DNA of 64,000 nt from Fremontodendron californicum (taxonomy: Eukaryota > Streptophyta > Magnoliopsida > Malvales > Malvaceae): NCBI GenBank assembly GCA_030761205.1, contig JAULJL010000035.1:18641001-18705000 (forward strand). The letters run 5' to 3'. A program made the translations under genes and the position numbers. Below the pieces are notes generated by a model that was given only the letters and a program-made list of their open reading frames with translations, ran no database searches and had not been told where the DNA came from. Shown piece after piece: positions 23,175 through 34,010 of the stretch (within the stretch, counting starts at the first letter, position 1; every line of letters begins with the position of its first letter).

Positions 23175-23380
23175 CGGGCCTGCTATTCAGCAGGCCCAAT
23201 CTGTTGTCCAGGCCCATGGGCCCATTTTCGGCCCAAACCCTTCAACCCCCAAATCAGGCCCATAAGCCCGACCCAATCAGCCAAAACCCAAACCAGGCCC
23301 ACTGGCCCATTACCCCTACCCACGGCCCAAACCCTAACCCTACCAACCTAACCCTAGCTAACCTAAACCCTAGCCACCCC
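23175..23380. promoter_or_regulatory. Cluster of site II (TGGGCC) and telo-box motifs in the LTR
   Basis: Within about 200 bases GGCCCA or its complement occurs more than eight times. AAACCCTA-type telo-boxes follow at about 23330-23375. This pairing is known from plant promoters of ribosomal and cell-cycle genes. Confidence 0.5.
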
Positions 23381-24200
23381 CTGCCACAAACCCTACCCCT
23401 GACAGCCCCGACCCCCATCTGCAACCACCAACCCCACAGGCCACCCCAGACACGCCACCCTCCCCCACACTCAACCCTCTCCCAACACTCAACCGGCCAC
23501 CACCACCAACCCCTCAACCCCCCATAAAACCCCCCATCACCAGCAAAAAAAAAAAAAAGAAAAAAGGGGACCCCGGATTCGGATCCCCTAGATTCGAACC
23601 CACAAAAAAAAAAAGCCAAGGAGGAGGCCCCTCAGCTAGCAAAAAAAAAAACACCAAAAAAGAGGGAGGAGGGAGGCCCGATTCGGAGGACTCCCCACTG
23701 TTCGGACTTCCCCGGAGCAAGGAGGAGCCAGATCGAAACTCCCCCCTTTTCAGCAGATCCGAAAAAGCCCCCCTCCTTCACCAAAAAGGCCGGATCCGGG
23801 GTCCGAAAGCCAGATTCGGACCCCTTCAATCGGCTTCCCCAAACCCTTCTTCAACACCCAAACCTGCAAAAACAAAAAAACCAACATCCAGCAAACCCAA
23901 AAAAAAAAAAAGAAAAACCTAGATCTACAAAATTCGGTGGGGATCCGGGCTAAACGGAGCCCGGATCCGTAACGAGGGGGTCGAAAACCCCTCGGATGTT
24001 AGATTTTGGAGAAAACCGGCCGCCGTTCGACGGCGGCCGGCGACGGCGTACGACGGCCGGCGCGGTGGCCGGCCGTCGGATTCTGGGTTTCTGGGGAGGT
24101 TTTGGGCTGAGAGAGCCAGAGAGAAAAGAAGAGAGAGAGAGAAGAAAAAAAAAAAAAAAGGGGAAAAGTGAAAAAAAAAGAGGGGTTTGGGGTATTTATA

Positions 24201-24515
24201 CGGTGCCGAAACGACACCGTTTAGGGAACCGGGTCAAGGTGACCCGCGCCTGGACTCGCGGGTCGACCCGGGGTCCGCGCGGGTCACCCATTTTAAAAAA
24301 ATATAAACGGCGTCAAAACGACGCCGTTTTGGAGCCAGGGTCCGCGCGCGGACCCGCGGGTCGACCCGGGGTCCGCGCGCCCGACCCGGTCTGAAAAAAA
24401 AAAAAAACAGGCGTCAAAACGACGCCGTTTTGGTCCCTGAAAGCGGGTCCTCAGGACCCGCGCGCGGACCCGCGGGTCGACCCGGGGTCCGCGCACCCGA
24501 CCCGTTTCGGGCCAC
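24201..24515. repeat. Three tandem units, palindrome plus GC-rich arm
   Basis: Units start at 24201, 24308 and 24409 (spacing 107 and 101). Each opens with a palindrome of the type GGCGTC-AAAAC-GACGCC (GGTGCCGAAACGACACC in unit 1), followed by CGCGGGTCGACCCGGGGTCC and a short A-run. Units 2 and 3 are most alike. In unit 1 the change in one palindrome arm is matched in the other. Confidence 0.8.
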
Positions 24516-25312
24516 CAAGTAAAAAAAAAAAAGAAGGCCTGGACCGGATCCGGCCCAAACCGGATCCGGTCCGCGCTGAACCAGGCCCAAATGGCCTGGC
24601 CTCAGCAGGCCAAGCCTGGTTTTGGGCCCAGCAGCCCAAAACCAGGAGTTTTGGGGCCAAAAAAAAAAAGAAAAAAAAAAGAAGAAAAGAAAGAAAAGAA
24701 AAAAAAAAGAGAAAAAATTAAAAAACAATAATAAAAAATAATAATAGTATAAAAATAAAAAAAAAGAGAAAAATTAAAAATTAAATTAAAAAAATATAAA
24801 AAAAATATAAAAAATATAAAAAAAAAATTAAAGAAAAATTCACGATGATCGTTTTTGAAGTTTTGATTTTTTTTTTATTGACATTTTCAGGTGATTTTAC
24901 GAAGATCAAGTCCGGCATTTTGATTTTTCAGATTCTCGACATTCGTCAAGTATGATTTTCTTATTTATTTTCATTTACTATTTGTATTTATTTATTTTGT
25001 CCGGCATTCGATATATTTTTGTTATTCGATTTCGATTTTAAAATATTAAAATAATAATTTTTAATTAATACATGTTTTTTAAAATTATTTTCGGTAAATA
25101 AAATTCTCTAAAAACGGATCTCTTTCTCGGATGGTCGGAGTATCGATCGTTTTTCGAAAAGGTTCGAGTGAGAATAATAATCGAGACACTATCGAAAGTA
25201 TCGGAGTGATTCGGGAATTACTCTTACATAGATAATTTCTTTTATTTCAGAAATAATTATTAAAAGCATTTTAATTTACCTTTCAAAAAAAAAAAGTTTT
25301 TAATAAATACGA

Positions 25313-25780
25313 ATTACCGACGACGGAATTCGAAGGACGTCACGGTAGTGATTCCCAAGATATCTTGAGGTGCGAGAATCTCGTTAAATATCACCACGAG
25401 TGGTGGGAGTATTTAGCGACATGCTCGATACAAAAATTCGTTTTCGTTTTAAAAAAAAAAATGGAAATAATCTAAATAAAAAAAATGAATAAAGAGCGAA
25501 TGTTTATTGCGCTCGATATTTTGCCATGCTCGTATTTTTAATATTATGATTCGCATGTTTAATTTTATAATTATGTGCTAAGTCATGTGCATCCGATATT
25601 TAAATATCCGCATCATACGTATTTAAATAAAAAATGGATGTAAATTGCCGACGACGGAATTCGAAAGATATCACGGTTGTGATTCTTGAGATGTCTTGAG
25701 GTGAGAAGATCTCGTTAAATACCACCGAGAGTGTCGGGAATATTTAATGAGTATTTTCGATAACAAATTTATGTTCGCTT
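25313..25780 (+). repeat. Two diverged direct copies inside the giant LTR
   Basis: Copies at about 25313-25446 and 25645-25780 share CCGACGACGGAATTCGAA, then ATCTTGAGGTG or GTCTTGAGGTG, and TCTCGTTAAATA. They are far more diverged than the tandem units upstream, so this is an old internal duplication. Confidence 0.75.
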
Positions 25781-26407
25781 TCCTTTTTTAAAGAATAATA
25801 ACAGTTCAAAAAAATTCAAAAAAATAATAAACATGTTTTTAAAAAAATAAAATAAAATGAAAATAAGAGAGAATTATTTTTAAATACCGATGTTAAATCC
25901 ATTAAACCGAGATTTAAGATAACACGTGATCAAGTGGTACCGTTTTCTAAACGGGCGTTGCGGGGGTGCTAATCCTTCCCCGCACGTAACTGACTCCCGA
26001 ACCCGATTTTGTTTTCTCTCTGGTTCAAAGCGCAGACTTCGAAATTGGTTTTACAAAATGTTTTAATTATTTTTAAAATGTTTTACTAAAATCGGTTTTA
26101 ATAGGTGGCCAATCACACCTAGCAAAAAAAGATTGGTGGCGACTCCATTTTTTGTGTTTTCATCAAATTCGTCGTAGCGATCCGAAAAAATCGTTATGAC
26201 ACTTATCCAATTAACCTCCCTAAAGTTTTGGTTAAGATTTGCTGCTGTCAAAGGCAGCAATGTGTCAAACTCTTCCTTTTCCTTTTTCCTTTTCCCTTTC
26301 CTAATTGTTGAGGATCATATGTTTTATTTATATATAACAATCATTTAATCTTAAGTCTAATGAAAAAGAGATGAAATTTGGGTAAAGATCTTAGTTTCAG
26401 ACCCTAG

Positions 26408-26718
26408 CTCTCTCTTAGACCTATTCATGGATCGGGTCAGGTCACAGTCTGGAATTTTTTTTTTTTTTTTTTTTGCCCAAGCTCATTTTGAACAAGGTTC
26501 AAGTCGGTCCGTAAATTCGTTTTACTATTCATAAATTATTAAAAATATTAAAAAATTATTTTTATTTTTATATTAATATATATTATAATTAAATTTAAAT
26601 ACTTTTTTATTTAATTAATAGTAATTCGTGCCGGCCCGAATTACAAAAAATCTTATCCATACTCGACCCAATTCGAGCCGGACGGGTAGCCCAACCCTTA
26701 AATAGGTATACTCTCTCT
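26408..26718 (+). mobile_element. hAT-like MITE (CCCGACC family), copy F
   Basis: Element 26416-26710 begins TAGACCTATTCATGG; its other end, on the opposite strand, reads TATACCTATTTAAGG. CTCTCTCT flanks both sides (26408-26415 and 26711-26718), although this 8-mer is low-complexity. Confidence 0.65.
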
Positions 26719-27223
26719 TTGTACCAAATCATTTTTAAGATGTATTCTCTTACATTAATCTGGAGTATGCAAAAATTTATTTTTGAAATACTCCTTATAA
26801 ATAATATCGAATCTTATAACAAAACTTATTGTTGTTTTTTATGTACAAGATCTATAAACATGTTCTCAATTTATTGATTTGATTGTTTTAATAATTATTT
26901 TTAGTTAATCATTTTTTGGGTACATTTAGTTAATAATAATAATTTTAATGAACATGGAATAACCTTTGCTATGATTGGTGAAATAAATAAAAATCAAAAT
27001 AAATGATTAATGACTTTACATATATATATATATATATATATTATAAGATCTAAGGAATTAATGTAACCTAACTATTTGATTATTATGGATAAAAATTCGA
27101 TCTAATATTGGGTAGTAAGTAGCTGTCAAAATTGAATTTCACTTATTAGAGAATGGGAGGAAATTAAGGCGAAAAAAGATGGAGGAAAGTGGGATGTCAA
27201 TATATACTCGGAACTAGAACTGT

Positions 27224-27503
27224 TTAAGGATTGAGTTATTCGTTCGATTCGAATTGAGTCGGATTTGGATAAATTTTTTTGTAATGTGGATCAATTCGGT
27301 CTGAATTATTATTCATTAAAAAAAATTTTAAATTTAAAAATATATCAAAATATTAATATAAAGATAATTTTTTTTATATATTTTACTATTTTTTGAATAG
27401 TAAAATTGATTTTCGAATTGGCCTAAACTCGATACAAAACGGATTTGGATGAAGAAAAAAAATTTAAATTATAATCCGATTCAACTCATGAACAAATCTA
27501 TTT
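27224..27503 (-). mobile_element. hAT-like MITE (CCCGACC family), copy G
   Basis: Starts TAGAACTGTTTAAGGATTGAG and ends, on the other strand, TAGATTTGTTCATGAG. The interior is in reverse orientation relative to copies F and H. Confidence 0.5.
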
Positions 27504-27980
27504 GAGGCAAACCGAGAAAGAAAGTACTTTGTACAATTAAAAACCAAATATTGTAGGACCCTTTTAACTGAAGACAGGTGAGCTCACATATATGATATAT
27601 CTTATTCAGCCAGGCTTTCATTTTCAAGCCTCAACCTTTGAAAAAGAAGTTCCTTTAAGAGAAAACCACTCACTTAATTAATTAAATTAAAGAATTTCTA
27701 TAATCGGTTACTTTTAATTGTTAAATTTTCCCATTGACTTCCTTGTTTTGTTCACATAAACTTAGAAATTATTAATACTATAAATTAAAGGATCGAAACC
27801 ATTATTTTTATCTGATCCAATGTGAATGTCAGCTCCATTTTCTACCTGTTTTTATAAGTCAAAAAAGTTGAAAATGTGTTACTTATTATAGATTAAGTAC
27901 AACGGTCTTAAGCAATCATTGAAAAATACATAGGGTTAGAATTTAGGGAAAAAAAATTATATTAAAATATGCAAATTAAA

Positions 27981-28271
27981 GTGACAATTAGATCTGCTCA
28001 TGGCTGGACTGCGATCCATTTTTTTTTATTTCTCTTACTTAAGTTCGGTTTGCTGACTCGGTTTACTGTTTAAGTATTTTTACAAAATTATTTTTATATT
28101 AACATTTATATTTTTATAATTAAATTTAAATAAAAAATAATTTTTTATTATTGAAACAATGATTCAGGCCAGACCAGACCGGTCCGAATAGAAAAATACT
28201 CTACTCAGATCTGATCCAATACAGGTCAGGTCGAGCTGGTTACCCAACCTTTAAGTAGGTATAATGACAAT
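27981..28271 (+). mobile_element. hAT-like MITE (CCCGACC family), copy H
   Basis: Element 27989-28263 begins TAGATCTGCTCATGG and ends CTTTAAGTAGGTATA. The flanks GTGACAAT (27981-27988) and ATGACAAT (28264-28271) match at 7 of 8 bases. Confidence 0.65.
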
Positions 28272-28684
28272 TGAGTATCAAATCGATTTTAAATTCAGGT
28301 AATGGATGTTATTGGATTCGATTGTAAAAGTTCAAATGAATAAGTAAAAAAGAATTAATGGCTTAATCTTACATGGGATTGGAGATAAAATGCAAAAATA
28401 ACAAGAAAAAAAAATGAGAAAGATTTGTATATATATATATTTTTGTTAATTAACCAAGATTTGTCAAATAATTTTTTTTTTCTTGAAACAAAGAGGGAGA
28501 GAGAAAGCGTGCAAACACGACAGAGACAAAGCGAACCACGTTTCTAGGGGGCCAAATGGTCGGTTGGTGATGTTCATTGTTCACCAGCTAGCTTCAGCTT
28601 CTCTCTCTTTTTCTCCCTTTGAATCCAAGGCTCTTTCTTTACTACTTTGTTTCACTTCTCGCAAAGCGAAGCAAAGCAAAACCC

Positions 28685-28816
28685 AACCCTCTCTCTAATC
28701 GCCAACAAGCTCTTGGCTGAGTGGCTAAGAGTCTTGGGGGCATGAAGTCTTGGGTTCAAACCCAAGCAACCCCTCCCCTTACCCAATTATCAAAAAAAAA
28801 AACCCTCTCTCTAATC
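28685..28816 (+). mobile_element. tRNA-derived SINE with 16-bp target duplication
   Basis: A 100-bp insertion (28701-28800) with RNA polymerase III boxes: TGGCTGAGTGG (28714-28724, A box) and GGTTCAAACCC (28753-28763, B box), about 28 bases apart. It ends in an A-run. AACCCTCTCTCTAATC is repeated exactly on each side (28685-28700 and 28801-28816), a hallmark of LINE-driven target-primed insertion. It lies in what is probably the 5' UTR of the DUF620 gene, 87 bases before the ATG. It is not a working tRNA: I see no acceptor stem or anticodon arm. Confidence 0.85.
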
Positions 28817-28886
28817 TTCCCATACTTCTCCTATCTTTCTGTGCCAAAAAAAAAACATTTATTTTCTTTGTTTTTCTGTTTATCAA

Positions 28887-31349
28887 ATGAGGAAACTTTG
28901 TCCAAATTATGATCTTCCAGATGGGTTGGATACAGTCCTGGAAGTTCCAATCCCTGAAGAAATGTTTGCTTCAAACAAGACTAGTCACAGTTCATGGCAG
29001 AACATGAAATCATGGATGAATTTGAAACCAAATTCTGATCAGAGGCCTTCGGCTTCCATGATAGCTCTTTTTGGAGGAAGAAACACCGAGATTCAGCTCT
29101 TGCTTGGTGTCATTGGAGCTCCTTTGATCCCTCTTCCCATAAAGCCTGATCATGATTATTCCATCACCAAAAACATCAAGGATCATCCCATTGTAAGGCA
29201 CCAATCAAGTTATTACTTAAAAAAGTTTACTCTTATGTTGCTCTGACTCTTCATTTTTCTTGAAATACTCGTGTCCGACGTGGTATGGGATATGAGTCTC
29301 CAAAAACCCTCCAAATAGAAAAAAATTGAACATACTCGTATCGAGCACTAACACCTGAGTCCGAGTAACATAAGTTTACTCAAGGTTTTTTAATATCAAT
29401 CCTGTTTTTTTTTTAAACTTGTTTCTTTTTGGTATATACAGGAGGCTTCAATGGCAAAATACATAGTGAAGCAATATATAGCAGCAGTTGGTGGAGAGAA
29501 GGCTTTGAATTCTATAGATAGTATGTATGCAATGGGGAAAGTGAAAATGGCAGCATCAGAGTTCAGTGCAGGGGAAGGCAGTGTGAATAACAAGATTGTT
29601 AAAGTGAGGAATTTGAGAAATGGTGGTGGAGAAGTGGGAGGTTTTGTCTTATGGCAGAAAAGGCCCGATCTTTGGTGCCTGGAATTGGTTGTTTCCGGTT
29701 GCAAAATCAGTGCAGGCAGTGATGGAAAAGTGGCCTGGAGGCAGACCCCATGGCACAATTCTCATGCTTCCAGAGGCCCTCCTAGGCCCCTTAGGCGTTT
29801 CTTGCAGGTAACCCAATAATCTCTTTCTTATCAGATTGTTCTTGAGAAATGATTCATGGGATTGATTAGATGATTAATTTTGCTATCATTATCTGTATTA
29901 ATTATTCTGATTCGACCTTTAACTGTATGGGTCTGTTTTGTATGGGGTCTGTTTTTGGTTTGGGTAATTTTATTATGGATTTTGCTAATAAGTGTACTAT
30001 GAGGACTGTTTAAGGTTATTAAATATAGTAATATTTTCAATCAATACATTGGAAATTCCAATGATGAATAAAGTTATCAAATTTTGTATTTAATACAATT
30101 TTATTATTATAAATAATAGGGTTTTGCTAACGAGTGCCCTTAAAGTATTTTTTAAAGTTAGTTAATATTTTATTTATAGTAATAATGTTGTATTAAATGT
30201 AATAGTTGAGAATTTTATTCATTATTTTCAATACATTGAATAAAGATATTATTATAAGTAGTAACCTTAAAAGTGTCCTTAGATCACTTGTTAACAAAAT
30301 TCTAAATAATATAATTAATTAACCTTAAAGGATATCTTAAGTCACTAGTTAGCAAACAACCCTTTTATTATTTCAGTTTTTCACTGATTTTCATGGATTT
30401 TACCTTGTTTTCTGGTCTAGCTCTGGATCAAAGAATCTCTCTTTTACTTTTTCAGAATTTGGGCCACAGTTTCATGTGAACAATTATTAAATAAACTTTT
30501 GACCTTCTACTTACTATCTGGCCCACTTCAACGTGGGTTTATGGCCCAGTAAGTTAGCTCCATACGCCATGTAGGGCCACTACCCTGGTCCATACTCCAT
30601 ACCTTAACAAAAATATCAATAGTTTCCTATCTCTAATCTAAGGGGTCCTAACAACAGTTGGCAGACCTTTTAAGCTTGGTTATGAGAAAGGGTCATTACC
30701 TATGTTCCTCCGAACACAAGTACTCGTGTCGAACAGATATTCGTTTCTAACATAATTAGTTATTAGACATGATCTGCATTTGTTTCTCTTTGAATTTGAT
30801 TTATTCACTAAAAAAACCATTCCATTTCACTTTGCCAGGGTCTCGATCCAAAATCAACAGCAAATTTGTTCTCAAATTCAGTTTGTGTAGGTGAAAAAAC
30901 AATCAATGAAGAAGATTGTTTCATCCTAAAACTAGAGGCTGAACCTTCAACACTGCGAGCTAGAAGCAGCAGCAATGTAGAGATAATCCGTCACACAGTT
31001 TGGGGCTACTTCAGTCAAAAAACAGGTCTCTTAATCCAACTAGAAGACTCTCATCTTCTAAGAATCAAATCCCCCGAAGGAAACGACAGCATTTTCTGGG
31101 AAACAACAATGGAGTCCTTGATTCAAAACTATAAAACCATAGATGGGATCAACATTGCGCATTCCGGCAAGACATGGGTTTCATTGTTTAGGTTCGGAGA
31201 GAACTCAGAGGGACATTCTAGGACAAGAATGGAAGAGGTTTGGACAATTGAAGAAGTGGATTTTAACATAAAAGGATTGTCTATGGATTGTTTCTTGCCG
31301 CCTGGTGATTTGAAGAAAGAAGATCAGGAAGGGTTTGGGATTGTGGCAA

Positions 31350-31391
<42 letters not shown>

Positions 31392-31513
31392 TAAGGTTGC
31401 CATTCAAGCTTAGAAATAATGGGTCTAATAATAATAATAAGGTTAGTGCTTCCAAAATAGTTGCTATTGATGTTGATGAATGTGATGAATCATCGGATGA
31501 TGAAGAGTTGTAA
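28887..31513 (+). CDS. DUF620 family protein
   Basis: Predicted 448-residue plant protein of the DUF620 family, with no known biochemical function. Exons are 28887-29192, 29442-29807 and 30839-31513; both introns (249 and 1,031 bases) are phase 0. Family signs are PDGLDTVLEVPIPEEMF at the N-terminus, MAKYIVKQYIAAVGGEKAL at the start of exon 2, then VGGFVLWQKRPDLWCLELV, WRQTPWH and a C-terminal block with GKTWVSLFRFG and TRMEEVWTIEEVDFNI. The C-terminus carries a run of 13 asparagines (residues 396-408) coded by an AAT microsatellite, then an acidic DECDESSDDEEL end. There is no signal peptide or membrane span. Intron 1 holds a CTATGTT-family MITE and intron 2 a scrap of the same; a SINE sits in the presumed 5' leader. 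The start ATG follows a pyrimidine-rich leader. The frame is intact. Confidence 0.9.
29233..29374 (-). mobile_element. MITE of the CTATGTTACTCGGA family, in DUF620 intron 1
   Basis: The minus strand reads CTTATGTTACTCGGACTCAG at one end and ends near GAGTCAGAGCAACATAAG. It is shorter than the copies at 42417 and 46151, so it is internally deleted. Confidence 0.55.
31352..31390 (+). repeat. (AAT)13 microsatellite coding for asparagine
   Basis: Thirteen in-frame AAT triplets in exon 3 of the DUF620 gene, with a second short run (AAT)4 nearby at about 31428-31439. Confidence 0.95.
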
Positions 31514-31741
31514 ATTTGATTATTCTTATAATTTTTGTAAATATTATTAACACTACAAAAATATATGTATCCATTTGTAGTTTTGCATATGAAATGCCAA
31601 ATTTTGAGTATTTGATTGTAAAAGGTTTCCTCAACTATATTCTTTATGAGAACAATTAAAGATATTATATTATAAATAGTTAAATACAATGTTTGCCTAA
31701 AGCCTTTTACGTATTAAGTTCTCGTCCATTGAGATTTGAGA

Positions 31742-32015
31742 CTTTCAGTTATACTTGTTTAAAGAATGGATTATTCGTTGGTTCGATTCAGTCCGAACTT
31801 GGGTAAGATTTTTTTTAATTCGGCCTGCCTCGACCCGAATTATTATTCATTAAATAAAAAAATTTTTTACTTAATTATAATATATATTAATATTATTTTT
31901 TTAATATTTTAATAATTTATGAACAGCAAAACGGGCTTATAGGTCGGCTTGAAACGAGTTTGGACAAAGAAAAAAAATTCGCCCAATCCGATCTATGAGT
32001 AAATTTACCTCCAGT
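31742..32015 (-). mobile_element. hAT-like MITE (CCCGACC family), copy I
   Basis: Element 31750-32007 begins TATACTTGTTTAAAG and ends, on the other strand, TAAATTTACTCATAG. The flanks CTTTCAGT (31742-31749) and CCTCCAGT (32008-32015) match at 6 of 8 bases. The interior is inverted relative to copies F and H. Confidence 0.55.
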
Positions 32016-34010
32016 GCGGTGAGATTTCATGAAACAGCGCGAAAGTCCATCAATAAAATTAAATAGAAAAAACCTCAAAAAAAAATTATATTTTTTTAAA
32101 ATTAAAAAAAAAAAACTTATAATCTGCAACCTAATGGGACAAATTTTCTACTTGGTATGGTAAAAAAATGGGTAGATTAGGAACAAACAGTTAGCTTATG
32201 AACTCTAAAAAGGGATTATTCAACATATATATTTTTTGAAATAATTATTCAACATAATTAAGTACCTGACTACAAGTCTATATACGACCACTTTTATGGT
32301 GGAATAGATAAATACTTTAAAAAAGTCTCCTAAAATAATTTTCTTTTTCACTTATTGTTTACTAAATTAATTTGATTAATAAAATATATTTATTTAAAAA
32401 ATTTCTTAAAATGAAAATTTTAGAATTGTTGTAAGTTGCTTTATATTTTCGTGTAGGTGAATGAAATATATATATATATATATATTATAATTAAAAAAAA
32501 AGTCCAATAATTTTCTTTAAAATAAAAAATTATCAAAATTTTTAATTAATTTATAATATAGATTAATACATATATTTTTTTATAATTACAAAATATGATT
32601 TATTGTTTCCAATTTTTATAGAACCAGAATTCTATCAAACCCGTAACTAACATCCGTCCCAAATACAAATGAAAATTTTGGCTAAAATATCAAAATTCGA
32701 TCCTAATAACTTTAAATAAAAAAATAAATAAAAATCCAAAACTTCCCAAACATCTTATATCTCTCCCACAGCAAATTCATCAAAATCGTTCTTCTTTACA
32801 AAAATGTATGTGAAATTATTCTTCTTCTGCTTAAATTGTTCTTGTTTTTCCTTTTAAGGTGGTCTCTCTTTTATCAATTTATGGGTTTGGTTTTGGATTT
32901 TGGAAGTAATTGATGGTGTTTCTAACTTTTTTTCAATTTTGAGAGCATATCATTTACAATTATTATATTATAATTAATCCATCACAATTTGAAATTATGT
33001 AGGATCTAATATGGAATCCACACTTATAAATGGTGATATTACTAATTTAATTTTTGTATGGAAATTGGTTTTTTTTTTTTTTGTATATCTTTATTCTGAT
33101 ATTTTTTTGTATAACTTTTTATCTATGTAGGAGTTATAAATATTTTAATCTTATTTAATGTGATGTTCATGAATGGTTCGAAATATTTTCGAAATATCAT
33201 GTGAATCAACACAGGTGAATCCCTATATATTACATAGTTATATAATAATAAAAAGAAGGTAAAATGCTTTCACCCAATGCTTTAATTGTATAGTTCATGA
33301 GTTTGAGTTTTGATGATGTTCTTTGCTTATCTTTACTATATATATCAAATATCAAATGAGATTATATGCTTTAACCCAATGACTCAAAATTGTATCCTTG
33401 TTTCAGATAAAGATACAATCATTTGAGATATATAGAACCAGCTTAGCTTAAACATCTTGGATAGATGATTTATTTTACCATGAAATTAAAAAATTGGTAT
33501 GTGATTGACATTGCTTAACTGATTTACATTTATTTCATGATGATTACTTAATCAGATAAACCTTGGGATTTATCATATTATCATTTGGTTAAGAAACTGG
33601 TTTAGAGTTTTTAACAACTTGGGATTTATCTTTATCTTTATCAATATCATTATCATTTGGTTAAAAAATATACCTTTCCTTTCTTGACAAAAACTAAAAT
33701 TTTCCAGATTCAGGAAGAGGTCAAAAGGAAGCAATTAATAAGAGACTGTTGTAAAGATGCTGCAATGCAAATATAAATTACAAAGAGTTTGATAACATGT
33801 GTGAATTAAATCCAACAAAAACATAACTTAAACAAGTTGTTCAAGCTCCGATACTAATATAAACAGCATGCTTAAGGAATAACTATAACTATCTCCATGG
33901 TGAGAGATTGAAGCTCAATCATAAATCAAGAGGCTTGGCCTTGGCTTCTCCACCTTCTTGATCATCACATATCTGAAACAACTGCCACAAACTCTGCTTA
34001 TAGGTAGTTT
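32016..34010. other. AT-rich spacer and presumed 3' UTR of the RING-CH gene
   Basis: No coding region recognised. A TA microsatellite lies at about 32467-32486. The last 250 bases, GC-richer and just after the stop codon of the minus-strand gene, are probably its 3' UTR. Confidence 0.4.

Larger units (their letters stand above)
23112..26206. mobile_element. Giant solo LTR, 3,085 bp, TSD CTTAT
   Basis: The segment 23117-26201 begins TGTAATAACC and ends CGTTATGACA, so the ends are TG/CA and nearly inverted (8 of 9 bases). The perfect 5-mer CTTAT flanks it at 23112-23116 and 26202-26206. The closing region, with GGTGCTAATCCTTCCCCGC, GTAACTGACTCCCGAAC and TTGGTGGCGACTCC, resembles the LTR ends of Ty3/gypsy elements of the Tat/Ogre type, which have very long LTRs. 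No internal body is present. The element is GC-rich in its first half, unlike everything around it. Inside are promoter-like boxes (23190-23380), three tandem hairpin units (24201-24515) and a dispersed duplication (25313 and 25645). Confidence 0.85.

Noticed and set aside
23204..24728. Many overlapping GC-rich open frames on both strands
   Set aside because: They come from low-stop GC-rich sequence in the solo LTR, have no domains, and overlap each other in conflicting frames.
28711..28785. A possible tRNA gene
   Set aside because: A and B boxes are present, but there is no acceptor stem or anticodon arm, and an A-tail with exact 16-bp duplications shows a SINE.
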